From: Amphritea pacifica
GTDB taxonomy: Bacteria; Pseudomonadota; Gammaproteobacteria; Pseudomonadales; Balneatricaceae
Direction: 5' to 3'
DNA length: 64,000 bases
NCBI RefSeq assembly: GCF_016924145.1
Contig: NZ_JAFFZO010000004.1
Span: 1-64,000 of the forward strand
Part shown: one piece after another, positions 33,591-42,200 of the stretch
Layout: every line of letters begins with the position of its first letter
Numbering within the stretch: position 1 is the stretch's first letter
Position numbers and translations under genes: made by a program
Notes under the pieces: generated by a model
Database searches by the model: none
What the model saw: only the letters and a program-made list of their open reading frames with translations
What the model was told of the DNA's origin: nothing

Positions 33591-34316
33591 TTAACTGAAC
33601 ATAAACAGCTTGATTGCTGCGACTGCAGCCATTCCCCTGATGATCCATTTAAACTGCGTTAACTTTAACGAACGTAACAGCAAGAACCCGATAAAAGCAC
33701 CGATAGCAACTGCCGGTAAAGCCTTTATACCCGTCAGGGTGGTTTCCATGTTCAGATACCCTAAGCTCAGCAACATGGGAATTTTTGCCAGATCAATTAT
33801 CAGAAAGAAAAATGCACGGGTACTGATGTAGGCTGTTCTTGTGAGTTTCTGCTCCAACATATAAAGACTCATTAAAGGCCCAGCCGCACTGGCAGTCATA
33901 CTGATGACGCCGGTCACCAGACCAACGCAGGAAGCCATCGCGGGCTGACGCATAAATGCAGCATCATGATGTTCCAGCCACCAGCTTAAGGACACCATGC
34001 CGATAATGATGCTGCCAATAAGCCAGGAAAACACCGAGGCGCTCATATCGGCTAACAACCAGCTACCCATGATCATGCCCAGCAGCTGCAGGGGGAGCAA
34101 TCGTAACAGCACACCCCAGTTCACCTGCTTGCTATATAGCGAGATGACGACCAGATCCGTCACAATGTACATTGGCACCATTATTCCCAGTGCTTCGGGA
34201 CCGGAGTGTGTGATCATCAGTAGCGGCAGGATCAGCATACCCATACCGCCAACTGAAAATTTAGAAAAACCGGTAATTAATCCTGCGCCCAATAAAACGA
34301 GAGTGGCACTGTCCAA
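33591..34316 (-). CDS. TauE/SafE-family membrane transporter
   Basis: 241 residues from a TTG at 34316 with AAGGAG 7 bases upstream; a longer ORF to 34421 exists but would start inside the divergent promoter region. About eight transmembrane helices; GAGLITGFSKFSVGGMGMLI at the start and GVISMTASAAGPLMSLYM after the centre are the two TauE repeat motifs. Family members are thought to export sulfite, sulfoacetate or other small organic anions. It lies between a hydroxyacid dehydrogenase and a divergent LysR gene, which probably controls it. Confidence 0.82.
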   Translation of the reverse strand: MDSATLVLLGAGLITGFSKFSVGGMGMLILPLLMITHSGPEALGIMVPMYIVTDLVVISLYSKQVNWGVLLRLLPLQLLGMIMGSWLLADMSASVFSWLIGSIIIGMVSLSWWLEHHDAAFMRQPAMASCVGLVTGVISMTASAAGPLMSLYMLEQKLTRTAYISTRAFFFLIIDLAKIPMLLSLGYLNMETTLTGIKALPAVAIGAFIGFLLLRSLKLTQFKWIIRGMAAVAAIKLFMFS

Positions 34317-34441
34317 CAATTTGCTCCTTACGCGTTCAAAAAATGGAGGGGTATTCAATCGTAAATGAGCGACTAGCGTAGCGCTAAAGACGAAAACATG
34401 ATAACTACATATTGTTATCATAATGATAGGTTTTTACGTTC

Positions 34442-35350
34442 ATGAAAAGTGATCAACTACGAGCCTTTGTCAGCGTGGTAGAGCAGGGCAGCTTTCGCGC
34501 GGCGGCCTCTCACCTGTTCAAAACCCAGCCCACCATCAGTGCGGCGGTGAAGGCACTGGAAGCGCAATTTGGGATCAGTTTATTAAGCCGGGATGCCTAC
34601 AGACCTACCCTGACCGCTGAAGGAAAATCATTCTATAAGGAAGCGAAACGACTACTGAATCATGTGGCGGAACTGGAATCCCTCGGGCATCAATTGTCCA
34701 AAGGCGCTGCCCCCCGTCTGTCGATCTCTTTGAGTGCCATGTGTGCTATACCCCCGGGCCTTAACACGATCAAACAATTCTGCGACAGGCATCCGGATTT
34801 ACAACTGAGTATCAGCACTGAGCATCTCTCGGGTATTCTCGAACAACTGCATCTGGATAAGGCGGATGTGGCTATTGGCCCGCATACCGGATTGGATGAT
34901 CGTTTTGAATTTGTGGATATAGGAAAGGTATCGATGATTACTGTCGCCACCCCCTCTTGTATTAACGCTTGTCTGCTGAAAGCCAATAGGAGCAACACCT
35001 CAGGGGTTATTGCGCAGCAGGTGCTTCGCCACGTTCCGCATATATTAGTGGCAGACACCGGCTCTCAGTCACCGATCGATAATATCAATATCATCTCAGG
35101 TGGACGGCGTTGGTATGTCAAAGATTATCAGGTTAAGAAAGCACTACTGCTGGCTGATATGGGGTGGGCGCGTATTCCTTTGCATATGATTGAAGCAGAA
35201 CTGGCAGGCGGGGCACTCATTCCGCTACAGGTAGAGAATTTCGCCTCGTGTAGCGAAGTGCCTATCTACCTGATCCGGTTGCAGCAACATCCCCTGAGTG
35301 AACTGGCCAGCCATTTCTGGGACGAGATGATTGCTAGCAAAGAGCGATAA
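34442..35350 (+). CDS. LysR-family transcriptional regulator
   Basis: 302 residues. N-terminal winged helix FVSVVEQGSFRAAASHLFKT, then TISAAVKALEAQFGISLLSR; periplasmic-binding-like effector domain from about 90. Divergent from tauE and the hydroxyacid dehydrogenase with 125 bases between, the classical arrangement for LysR control of a neighbour. Its stop is 6 bases from the end of the convergent binding-protein gene. Confidence 0.9.
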   Translation: MKSDQLRAFVSVVEQGSFRAAASHLFKTQPTISAAVKALEAQFGISLLSRDAYRPTLTAEGKSFYKEAKRLLNHVAELESLGHQLSKGAAPRLSISLSAMCAIPPGLNTIKQFCDRHPDLQLSISTEHLSGILEQLHLDKADVAIGPHTGLDDRFEFVDIGKVSMITVATPSCINACLLKANRSNTSGVIAQQVLRHVPHILVADTGSQSPIDNINIISGGRRWYVKDYQVKKALLLADMGWARIPLHMIEAELAGGALIPLQVENFASCSEVPIYLIRLQQHPLSELASHFWDEMIASKER

Positions 35351-35356
35351 GTGAGC

Positions 35357-36418
35357 CTAATCGACCGATTTCATGGCCGCGTCCCACTCATCCAGAATCA
35401 GGCGACGCTTTGCCTGATCGGTATGTACCAATAGCGCGAGTCCCAGTGGAATCGGCTGAAACCGACCTTGAGATGAACTGAGCAGGGTATGGGCGGTTTG
35501 CATGCCAGTGACATCATCACGAATGGGAAACAAACTGGCGCGATCAGCCAGCAGTTGCTGCCCCTCAAGCGAGAGCAGATAGTTGAGAAACAGACGCGCG
35601 TTATGTAAGTTTTGGGCCTTCCTGGGAATAAAAGCACTGCGCATTACCAGCGCCGTGTAATCTTCGGGCATGATGACCTTAATCACGGGATTTTTCTTGG
35701 CTGCGGCAAGCGCATAAGAGCCCATCAGATTGTAAGCGATGACAATTTCACCGCTGGCAAGCGCCTTGAGCATCGACGAACTACTCGGAAAACGCCTTGC
35801 CTGGTGGGTGCCAAAGGACTCTAGCAGCCGCCCGTAGCTGCCTGATTGTTTGCGATCATTAGCCCAGGTCAGGTAACCAACGCCAACCCGCTCGATATCA
35901 AATGTGCCGATCCTGCCTTTGACCAGATCGCTCTTGCGCCGGATTAAGCTCAGCAATTCTGAACGGCTACGGGGCAGATCCTCACCTTTTATAACGTCAC
36001 TATTGATAGCAATCACCGCCGGTTCATAGGTAAAACCAAAAATCTCATTACGCCAGTTTGCCCAACGAGGTAGCCGTTCTGTTTCCAAAGACAGATGAGG
36101 CTGAGCATAGCCGTCGTTAACTAATTTAATTTGTAGATCCATCGCGGAACTCAGCACCAGATCGACACTGTGCGGCTGCTCCTCAAGAAAACGCTGATAC
36201 AATACCCGGGTATTAAATTCGGTATAGTGAACAGAGATACGGGGATATTTTTTTTGAAACTGCTGCAACACCGCTGCAATGGCGGGATAATCCGCAGCTC
36301 CGTAGATTCTGAGTTGGGATGCGGGCTGCTCAGACGCTGGAAGATCATAGAGTGTTTCAGCCTGAAGCGGAACATTGCAGATCATTAGCACTAATGCCAG
36401 CATCGCTTGCCGTATCAT
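35357..36418 (-). CDS. Periplasmic solute-binding protein co-transcribed with TctED
   Basis: 353 residues. Signal peptide MIRQAMLALVLMICNVPLQA; the rest is a type 2 periplasmic-binding fold of the Fe3+/sulfate-type group (LRIYGAADYPAIAAVLQQFQ, DLVLSSAMDLQIKLVNDGYA, ALASGEIVIAYNLMGSYAL). Its ATG overlaps the stop of the histidine kinase (ATGA), making it the third gene of a response regulator-kinase-binding protein operon. There is no permease or ATPase with it, so it may act as a ligand-sensing partner of the kinase rather than in transport; that is inference. Confidence 0.85.
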   Translation of the reverse strand: MIRQAMLALVLMICNVPLQAETLYDLPASEQPASQLRIYGAADYPAIAAVLQQFQKKYPRISVHYTEFNTRVLYQRFLEEQPHSVDLVLSSAMDLQIKLVNDGYAQPHLSLETERLPRWANWRNEIFGFTYEPAVIAINSDVIKGEDLPRSRSELLSLIRRKSDLVKGRIGTFDIERVGVGYLTWANDRKQSGSYGRLLESFGTHQARRFPSSSSMLKALASGEIVIAYNLMGSYALAAAKKNPVIKVIMPEDYTALVMRSAFIPRKAQNLHNARLFLNYLLSLEGQQLLADRASLFPIRDDVTGMQTAHTLLSSSQGRFQPIPLGLALLVHTDQAKRRLILDEWDAAMKSVD

Positions 36419-37842
36419 TTCACCAGTCTCCCTTCAAAGCAGATCTCTACCATCAGACCATGCGGCTGGTTGTCTTTCAGCTCTAATATTGCGCGGTGAT
36501 GTTCAGCGACTTCCCGGGCAATAGAAAGCCCCAAACCACTACCCGGGCGCTTATTATTCGGGCTACGATAAAACTGTTTGAAAACATGTGACCGCTCATC
36601 TTCCGGGATACCCGGCCCGCTATCGCTCACCTGAAGCACAGCGCTGACCTTTCCTTTAGGTGCGGCAGTGGCAACCAGATCCACCTCGACTACACCCCCG
36701 CTTGGACTATATTTAATCGCGTTTTCTAAGATATTTTGTATCATCTGCTTTAATGCAAACTCATCACCATCAACACAAATCTCCACAGCACTGAGGTAAA
36801 CAACCTCGACATCGCTGCGCAAAGCCGCCACCGCCACGTCACGACAAACCTCTTTAATCAGGCTATCCAGACGTACTGAATTGAACAGTTCGCTCTGAAA
36901 CCGGTAGGTTAATTTTGCCTGATTCAACATCTGCCTGACCGTTCCGGAGAGCAGATCACTGCATTCGACGACACGTTTTAATTGTAGCTCGCGTAGTTGT
37001 GGATCATGTTCTTCCAGGGCATTTTGTGCCTGCGACTTCAGGCCTGCGAGCGGTGTTCTGATCTGGTGGGCCGCTTCACCGGTAAAGCGCTTCAAACGGT
37101 CCAGCGTTGTGGCTAATTGCTCCATGAAGTGATTAATCGTCTTTAATAACGGTTCTACTTCTTGCGGTACCTGAAGATCCAAAGGACTAAGATCCACATG
37201 GGAGCGTTCACTGAGCGCGATGTTTAACTGATTCAGTGGCCTTAACAGCATCCAGATACCAAATAAAATCAGCACCAATGCGAGCACGGAAAAGAACGCG
37301 ACAAACTGCAATACGCGCCAACTGATATCTGCCGATAACGCATTGCTCGCTCTCTGCGTCTGACCAATCTGTATCTGTACTTCCAGCGTAATACCCACAT
37401 CATTCAGTACCCGCTTAACAACAACAAAGCGTACCGGTTCATTACTGTAATAAGCATCAAAGAATTGTGGGGATAGCTCGCTCCGTCCATCCAATCGCCT
37501 GACTTTTCCAGAGCTTGGGTTGAGTTGGGGTAATCCTTCATAGCCAGTAATATGGTCGCCATCAGCGGTAGTGATAGCGTAAAAGACCCGGTCATCAGGT
37601 GCCAGAGACAGGGTTTCGAAGGCTGACTGTGGCAAATCAGAAATCACCTCTCCATCCTGAATACCAATGCTTTCTGCCACCTGCAGAGCCGCTCCGGCCA
37701 TCAACCGGTCATAGGAAAGTCTGGCTGCTCTGTTGCCATACAGATGAGCCGACCAGTAACTCAGTGCTGCCAATACAAGCAGTAAACAGACGGTCATCAG
37801 GGTTAGCTGACTGCGAATAGACTGGGAGGGATATCTAACCAT
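36415..37842 (-). CDS. tctE: TctE-type sensor histidine kinase
   Basis: 475 residues from ATG 37842, which overlaps the regulator stop by 8 bases; the ORF reads 47 codons further upstream but those lie within the regulator gene. First membrane helix about 12-33, periplasmic sensor about 35-175, second helix about 178-200, HAMP-like linker, then H259 in FTGEAAHQIRTPLAGLKSQA, N box MIQNILENAIKYSP, G1 SDSGPGIP and G2 GSGLGLSI. TctE kinases respond to tricarboxylates and phosphorylate TctD. All catalytic boxes are intact. Confidence 0.9.
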   Translation of the reverse strand: MVRYPSQSIRSQLTLMTVCLLLVLAALSYWSAHLYGNRAARLSYDRLMAGAALQVAESIGIQDGEVISDLPQSAFETLSLAPDDRVFYAITTADGDHITGYEGLPQLNPSSGKVRRLDGRSELSPQFFDAYYSNEPVRFVVVKRVLNDVGITLEVQIQIGQTQRASNALSADISWRVLQFVAFFSVLALVLILFGIWMLLRPLNQLNIALSERSHVDLSPLDLQVPQEVEPLLKTINHFMEQLATTLDRLKRFTGEAAHQIRTPLAGLKSQAQNALEEHDPQLRELQLKRVVECSDLLSGTVRQMLNQAKLTYRFQSELFNSVRLDSLIKEVCRDVAVAALRSDVEVVYLSAVEICVDGDEFALKQMIQNILENAIKYSPSGGVVEVDLVATAAPKGKVSAVLQVSDSGPGIPEDERSHVFKQFYRSPNNKRPGSGLGLSIAREVAEHHRAILELKDNQPHGLMVEICFEGRLVK

Positions 37843-38506
37843 TTTCCCGGTCCAGCAGATATCCCAGACCGCGCAGCGTCCGAATATCGACGGAGCTACT
37901 CTGTAGCTTTTTGCGCAGGCGCGCCACATAGGTTTCAATCGCGTTGGGGCTGGGAGATTCGTCGAAACCGTAGAGGTGATCAAGTAACTCCTCTTTGCTT
38001 AATACACGTCCTGTGTGACTAAGAAAAATCTCCAGTAAACGAAATTCCCGCTGCTTCATCTCGACCAGCTCAGCGTCAATTTTCACTGTACAGGCACGTC
38101 GATCCAGCTCAAGATTTCCATAGTTAATAGTGTCCAGAGACTGACCCTGATGGCGTCGAAGTATCGCTCTGCAACGAGCTTCAAGCTCACCAAAGTCAAA
38201 AGGTTTCGCCAGATAATCATCTGCACCGAGATCCAGTAACTGAATTCGATCTTCGATCTGATCCCGGGCGGTCAGGATGAGCACGGGGGTTTTTGAATGG
38301 CGACTACGTAACTTTTCCAGTACCTGGTCACCGTTCAGTCCAGGCAGGTTGAGATCCAGAATAACCAGGTCATAAGACTGATGTTTGAGAATCTCATTGG
38401 CTTTTGTACCTGTCGTAACCAGGTCAGCACCATGGCCTTGCTTCGTCGCCCGCTGACTAATGGCTTCACCAAGAATCTCATCGTCTTCAACTATTAGAAT
38501 TCGCAT
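37835..38506 (-). CDS. tctD: TctD-type response regulator
   Basis: 223 residues of the OmpR/PhoB family. Receiver with acidic pocket EDD near residue 8, phosphoacceptor D51 (VILDLNLPG), T79 region LILTAR and K101 (LAKPF). C-terminal winged helix with TVKIDAELVEMKQREFRLLE and ETYVARLRKKL. TctD activates tricarboxylate uptake genes in Salmonella. Four promoters in the next 7 kb carry a direct-repeat site of the kind bound by such regulators (see the TGACAG boxes). First gene of the tctD-tctE-binding protein operon. Confidence 0.9.
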   Translation of the reverse strand: MRILIVEDDEILGEAISQRATKQGHGADLVTTGTKANEILKHQSYDLVILDLNLPGLNGDQVLEKLRSRHSKTPVLILTARDQIEDRIQLLDLGADDYLAKPFDFGELEARCRAILRRHQGQSLDTINYGNLELDRRACTVKIDAELVEMKQREFRLLEIFLSHTGRVLSKEELLDHLYGFDESPSPNAIETYVARLRKKLQSSSVDIRTLRGLGYLLDRENG

Positions 38507-38527
38507 ATTTTTTGCCAGAGAAAAACG

Positions 38528-38555
38528 TCACAAACATCAGTTTGTGATCTTTTTT
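38528..38555. promoter_or_regulatory. Leader hairpin upstream of tctD
   Basis: TCACAAAC-ATCA-GTTTGTGA, an 8-bp stem. Both strands have T-runs after it (TCTTTTTT rightward; CGTTTTT leftward), so it could stop leftward transcripts before the tctD ATG at 38506, or block read-through into tcuA. The role is unproven. Confidence 0.45.
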
Positions 38556-38658
38556 ATTAGTATTTTCGTTTCATCCTATCAGTCTGACCCACGAAAAATG
38601 AAGGAATAATTTTTCATTTTGTCGCTCTCACGATCCATATCACTTCACTAAGTCATCG

Positions 38659-38691
38659 TGACAGGTTGGTGACAGCTTGGCGCTCTAAGAT
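38659..38691 (+). promoter_or_regulatory. TctD box and promoter of tcuAB
   Basis: TGACAG-GTTGG-TGACAG (38659-38675), then 10 bases, then the -10 hexamer TAAGAT (38686-38691). The second half-site overlaps the -35 position, as with OmpR/PhoB-type activators. The same layout recurs at 42070, 43730 and 45227. Confidence 0.75.
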
Positions 38692-38737
38692 GTACCCAAA
38701 TGTATTCATTTGTATGCAATTAAGAGCAGGCAAAATA

Positions 38738-40132
38738 ATGATCCAGCAAGCTAAAACCTATGATCTGGTAGTCATTGGCGGTGGAAACGCCGCATTATGT
38801 GCTGCCATTACTGCTGCGGAACATGGCAGTACGGTCTTAATATTAGAGGGAGCCCCCAAACCTTACCGTGGCGGCAACTCTCGTCATACGCGTAATTTTC
38901 GTTGTATGCATCAGGAACCGTTAGCTGTATTGACGGACCGCTATACAGAAGAGGAGTACTTTGAAGATCTTCTTAAAGTGACCAAAGGTAAGACAGATGA
39001 AAAGCTGGCCAGAGTCGCTATCCGTGGCACTGAAGAGAGTTACGCCTGGATGGAGGCGCACGGTGTACGCTTTCAGCCCTCACTCTCTGGCACCTTGTCC
39101 CTTTCCCGCACAAATGCCTTTTTCATGGGCGGTGGTAAAGCCCTGGTCAACGCCTATTATCGCACCGCTTTTAAACTGGGTGTTGAGGTTATGTACGAAG
39201 CTCAGGTGACTCATCTTGAGCGTTGTGGCAACCGTATCGAGGCCGTGGAGTTCACCCACCAGGAGCGGTCACATCGATTAACGCCTAAGGCGATTATCGT
39301 TGCATCCGGCGGTTTTCAGGCAGACCTCGACTGGTTAGCCAGTGCGTGGGGTCCGGCGGCGAAAAACTTTCTGATTCGCGGAACGCCATACAATAAAGGT
39401 GCTGTGTTACGTGACTTGTTGGATCAGGGCGCTGAATCCGTTGGTGATCCAACCCAGTGCCATGCCGTTGCCATCGATGGCCGTGCGCCAAAGTTTGACG
39501 GTGGCATCGTTACCCGTCTGGACTGTGTTCCCTTTTCGGTGGTCGTTAATAATGCGGCTCAGCGCTTTTATGATGAAGGCGAGGATGTATGGCCAAAGCG
39601 TTATGCCATCTGGGGCCGCTTAGTCGCAGCCCAGCCTGAACAGGTTGGCTATGTCATCATCGATGCAAAGTCGCTGGAACTGTTCATGCCATCGGTATTC
39701 CCGCCGATCAAGGCTGACAGTATTGAAGAACTGGCAGAAAAGCTCACCTTACCCCCAGAGGCATTACAGAACACCATTGAGGAGTTCAATGCCGCTTGTC
39801 GCCCTGGTCAGTTCCACCCAACGGAACTTGATGGTCTTGCCACTGATGGCATCTCACCGGCTAAAACTAACTGGGCCAGACCTATTGATACGCCACCATA
39901 TTACGGCTACAGCCTGCGTACCGGTGTAACTTTCACTTATTTAGGTTTAAAGGTGGATGAAACCGCCCAGGTGCAGAGCGCCGAAGGCCCCATCGAAAAC
40001 CTTTGGGCTGCTGGAGAGACTATGGCTGGCTCAATACTGGGTCAGGGGTATCTGGCGGGCTTTGGAATGACTATCGGTACGGTTTTTGGTCGTATTGCCG
40101 GAAAGGAGGCAGCAAATTATGCAAAGCATTAA
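38738..40132 (+). CDS. tcuA: FAD-dependent tricarballylate dehydrogenase TcuA
   Basis: 464 residues from ATG 38738, the first ATG with a purine-rich site (GAGCAGG) and the family N-terminus. FAD motif VVIGGGNAALCAAITAAEHG; fumarate-reductase-type FAD fold; C-terminal GETMAGSILGQGYLAGFGMT for cofactor closure. TcuA oxidises tricarballylate to cis-aconitate with TcuB as the electron acceptor. Length matches Salmonella TcuA (467). Overlaps tcuB by 14 bases. Preceded by a TctD box. Confidence 0.93.
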   Translation: MIQQAKTYDLVVIGGGNAALCAAITAAEHGSTVLILEGAPKPYRGGNSRHTRNFRCMHQEPLAVLTDRYTEEEYFEDLLKVTKGKTDEKLARVAIRGTEESYAWMEAHGVRFQPSLSGTLSLSRTNAFFMGGGKALVNAYYRTAFKLGVEVMYEAQVTHLERCGNRIEAVEFTHQERSHRLTPKAIIVASGGFQADLDWLASAWGPAAKNFLIRGTPYNKGAVLRDLLDQGAESVGDPTQCHAVAIDGRAPKFDGGIVTRLDCVPFSVVVNNAAQRFYDEGEDVWPKRYAIWGRLVAAQPEQVGYVIIDAKSLELFMPSVFPPIKADSIEELAEKLTLPPEALQNTIEEFNAACRPGQFHPTELDGLATDGISPAKTNWARPIDTPPYYGYSLRTGVTFTYLGLKVDETAQVQSAEGPIENLWAAGETMAGSILGQGYLAGFGMTIGTVFGRIAGKEAANYAKH

Positions 40133-41237
40133 TGTCGTCAATATCGACCCGAATGAAGCTCTACAAACCACTGATGGTTCTATGACTGAAGCCCGGCGAC
40201 AACTGGAAGTCTGTAACGCCTGTCGTTACTGTGAGAGCTTCTGCTCGGTATTTCCTGCTGTAAATCGCGAGCGGACCTTCTCGGAGGCGACGATTACCCA
40301 GCTGGCTAATCTCTGCCACAACTGCCGGGGTTGCTACTACGCCTGCCAGTATACGGCACCGCATGAGTTCGGTATTAACATACCTAAAGTGCTGGCCGAA
40401 GTTCGTCAGAACAGCTGGCAAGACAATGCTATGCCTGCGTTTATGGCCGGCGCATTTCACCGTAGTGGTGCAGCTCTCGCTGTTGCCGTTGTGATAGGGT
40501 TTGCGCTGCTGCTATGGCTGATCAATCAGCTGCCTCAAAGTATGAACGCAAACTTGGGTGAAGGCTTTTATAGCCAGCTTTCTCATAACGCCATGATTGC
40601 TATTTTTATCCCTGCTTTTTTACTCCCGGTGTTAGCTATTGCTATCAGCGTGCGGCGATACTGGCGCAGCGTTGGCGGCACTCAGTTGCAGCTGAGTCAT
40701 ATCAAGGCAGCGTTAGCGAGTGTTGCGAAGATGCGTAACCTTGCAGGGGGTAGCGGGGAGGGGTGTAATTTCGAAGATGAAGACCGCTTCTCCAATGCGC
40801 GTCGCTGGTATCATCAGGCGACAATGATTGGCTTTTTGCTCTGCTTTGCTGCAACCTCCGCAGGCACACTGATGCACTACCTGTTTGATATGCAGGCACC
40901 GTATCCCCTCTTCTCTCTTCCCAAAATGCTAGGCGTTTCGGGTGGGGTACTGCTCAGCATCGGAACGCTGGGACTCGGGGTCTTAAAGTTACAAGCCGAC
41001 CGGGACTTAGCTGATCGCCGTGTCTGGGGTGGTGAAATGGGCTTTATCATTTTGCTATTTTTGGTCAGCACTTCAGGATTAGCGCTTTATGTTTTGGCTG
41101 CCAGCCCCTGGCTACCCGAACTGTTAGCGTTTCATCTTGGCTCAGTATTAGCGTTCTTTGTGTTAATGCCGTTCTCTAAAATGGTACATGGTTTCTATCG
41201 GTTAGCGGCACTGTTACGCGAACAGCAACTGCAGTAA
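40119..41237 (+). CDS. tcuB: Tricarballylate utilisation membrane iron-sulfur protein TcuB
   Basis: 372 residues from ATG 40119, with AGGAGG 9 bases upstream, inside the end of tcuA. Two cysteine clusters for iron-sulfur centres: C32, C35, C38, C42 and C66, C69, C72, C76. Then about six membrane helices with conserved histidines, suggesting heme or quinone binding. TcuB reoxidises the FADH2 of TcuA and passes electrons to the quinone pool. No tcuC permease follows; uptake is presumably by the TctC-TctAB system nearby. Confidence 0.92.
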   Translation: MQSINVVNIDPNEALQTTDGSMTEARRQLEVCNACRYCESFCSVFPAVNRERTFSEATITQLANLCHNCRGCYYACQYTAPHEFGINIPKVLAEVRQNSWQDNAMPAFMAGAFHRSGAALAVAVVIGFALLLWLINQLPQSMNANLGEGFYSQLSHNAMIAIFIPAFLLPVLAIAISVRRYWRSVGGTQLQLSHIKAALASVAKMRNLAGGSGEGCNFEDEDRFSNARRWYHQATMIGFLLCFAATSAGTLMHYLFDMQAPYPLFSLPKMLGVSGGVLLSIGTLGLGVLKLQADRDLADRRVWGGEMGFIILLFLVSTSGLALYVLAASPWLPELLAFHLGSVLAFFVLMPFSKMVHGFYRLAALLREQQLQ

Positions 41238-41263
41238 AAGTCGCGATCCAGCTGACCATTGAT

Positions 41264-41293
41264 CCACAGGGGTTTTCTGATAAACCCCTGTGG
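41264..41293 (+). terminator. Strong hairpin after tcuB
   Basis: CCACAGGGGTTT-TCTGAT-AAACCCCTGTGG, a 12-bp perfect stem 27 bases after tcuB and 40 before the GntR gene. There is no immediate T-run, so it may be a weak terminator or a processing site in a tcuAB-gntR transcript. Confidence 0.6.
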
Positions 41294-41333
41294 CATTTAA
41301 CGCTCTCTTTTCAATTTGATTCCGAGGTTCTCC

Positions 41334-42014
41334 ATGGCTACACAGTCCTCAAAAAAATCGCAATCCTCCAGGGCTGAACACGCCTATCAGCAACTTCTGA
41401 ATGCAATTCTCAGTGGTGAGTTAAAGCCTGGCAGCCGGATACGGGAAGTAGAACTGGCCGAATGGCTGAAAATTAGTCGTACGCCGGTACGTGAGGCGGT
41501 TCGGCGACTGGAGTCTGAGGGGCTCATCTGTCTTGTTGGCCATAAAGGGATGGCCGTCGCCGAGCTGGACTACCAGGCGGTAATAGAACTCTATCAGATG
41601 CGGGAAGTACTGGAAGCTGCTGCAGCCAGCCTCGCCGCGAAACACGCCTCTGAGCCAGAGATTTTCAGTCTCCGGGAGATTTTTAATCAGGAGAAACAAC
41701 AGAGCGGCAATGTCGCGATACAAGCGGAAATAAACCGTGCTTTTCATAACGCGATCTATCATGCTGCGCATAACCGCTATCTACTGAAATCCCTGAGTAG
41801 CCTGCGTGATGCGATGGCGCTCCTTGGCTCCACGACGTATACACTGCCTTCGCGTAGTGAAACGGCCCTGGCCGAACATCAGCGAATTCTTGAAGCGATA
41901 GAAAAGGGCGATTCTGTTGCTGCAGAACAAGCCGCCCGCGACCATATTCGTCAGGCCCAGCAGGCCAGAATCCGAATCCTTACCGGCGAGTTATCCAATC
42001 AACCGACAGCCTGA
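41334..42014 (+). CDS. GntR-family (FadR/FCD subgroup) transcriptional regulator
   Basis: 226 residues from ATG 41334 (GAGG upstream). Winged helix LNAILSGELKPGSRIREVEL, then AEWLKISRTPVREAVRRLES; FCD effector domain with metal-binding residues expected in YQMREVLE, NRAFHNAIYHAAHN and EHQRILEAIEKGD. Position inside the tricarboxylate cassette suggests it represses or fine-tunes it with a tricarboxylate or its product as ligand, a second control besides TctED. Confidence 0.9.
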   Translation: MATQSSKKSQSSRAEHAYQQLLNAILSGELKPGSRIREVELAEWLKISRTPVREAVRRLESEGLICLVGHKGMAVAELDYQAVIELYQMREVLEAAAASLAAKHASEPEIFSLREIFNQEKQQSGNVAIQAEINRAFHNAIYHAAHNRYLLKSLSSLRDAMALLGSTTYTLPSRSETALAEHQRILEAIEKGDSVAAEQAARDHIRQAQQARIRILTGELSNQPTA

Positions 42015-42069
42015 GGGTAACGCCTGATTCCTGTTCTCAACTCCCCGTTCCGGCAACCGCAGAAGGTTG

Positions 42070-42102
42070 TGACAGGTTTATGACAGGTTAGCCCGTTATG
42101 GT
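42070..42102 (+). promoter_or_regulatory. TctD box and promoter of the OprD-family porin
   Basis: TGACAG-GTTTA-TGACAG (42070-42086), 10 bases, -10 TATGGT (42097-42102). Confidence 0.75.
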
Positions 42103-42200
42103 ACATGAGCTAACCGGGATAACCGCTCATTACGAGTGTTTACCCCGGCAGGCTTATCTATCAACGGTTAAGACCACTCGCCTTGAAGGGAAGTAGATTC

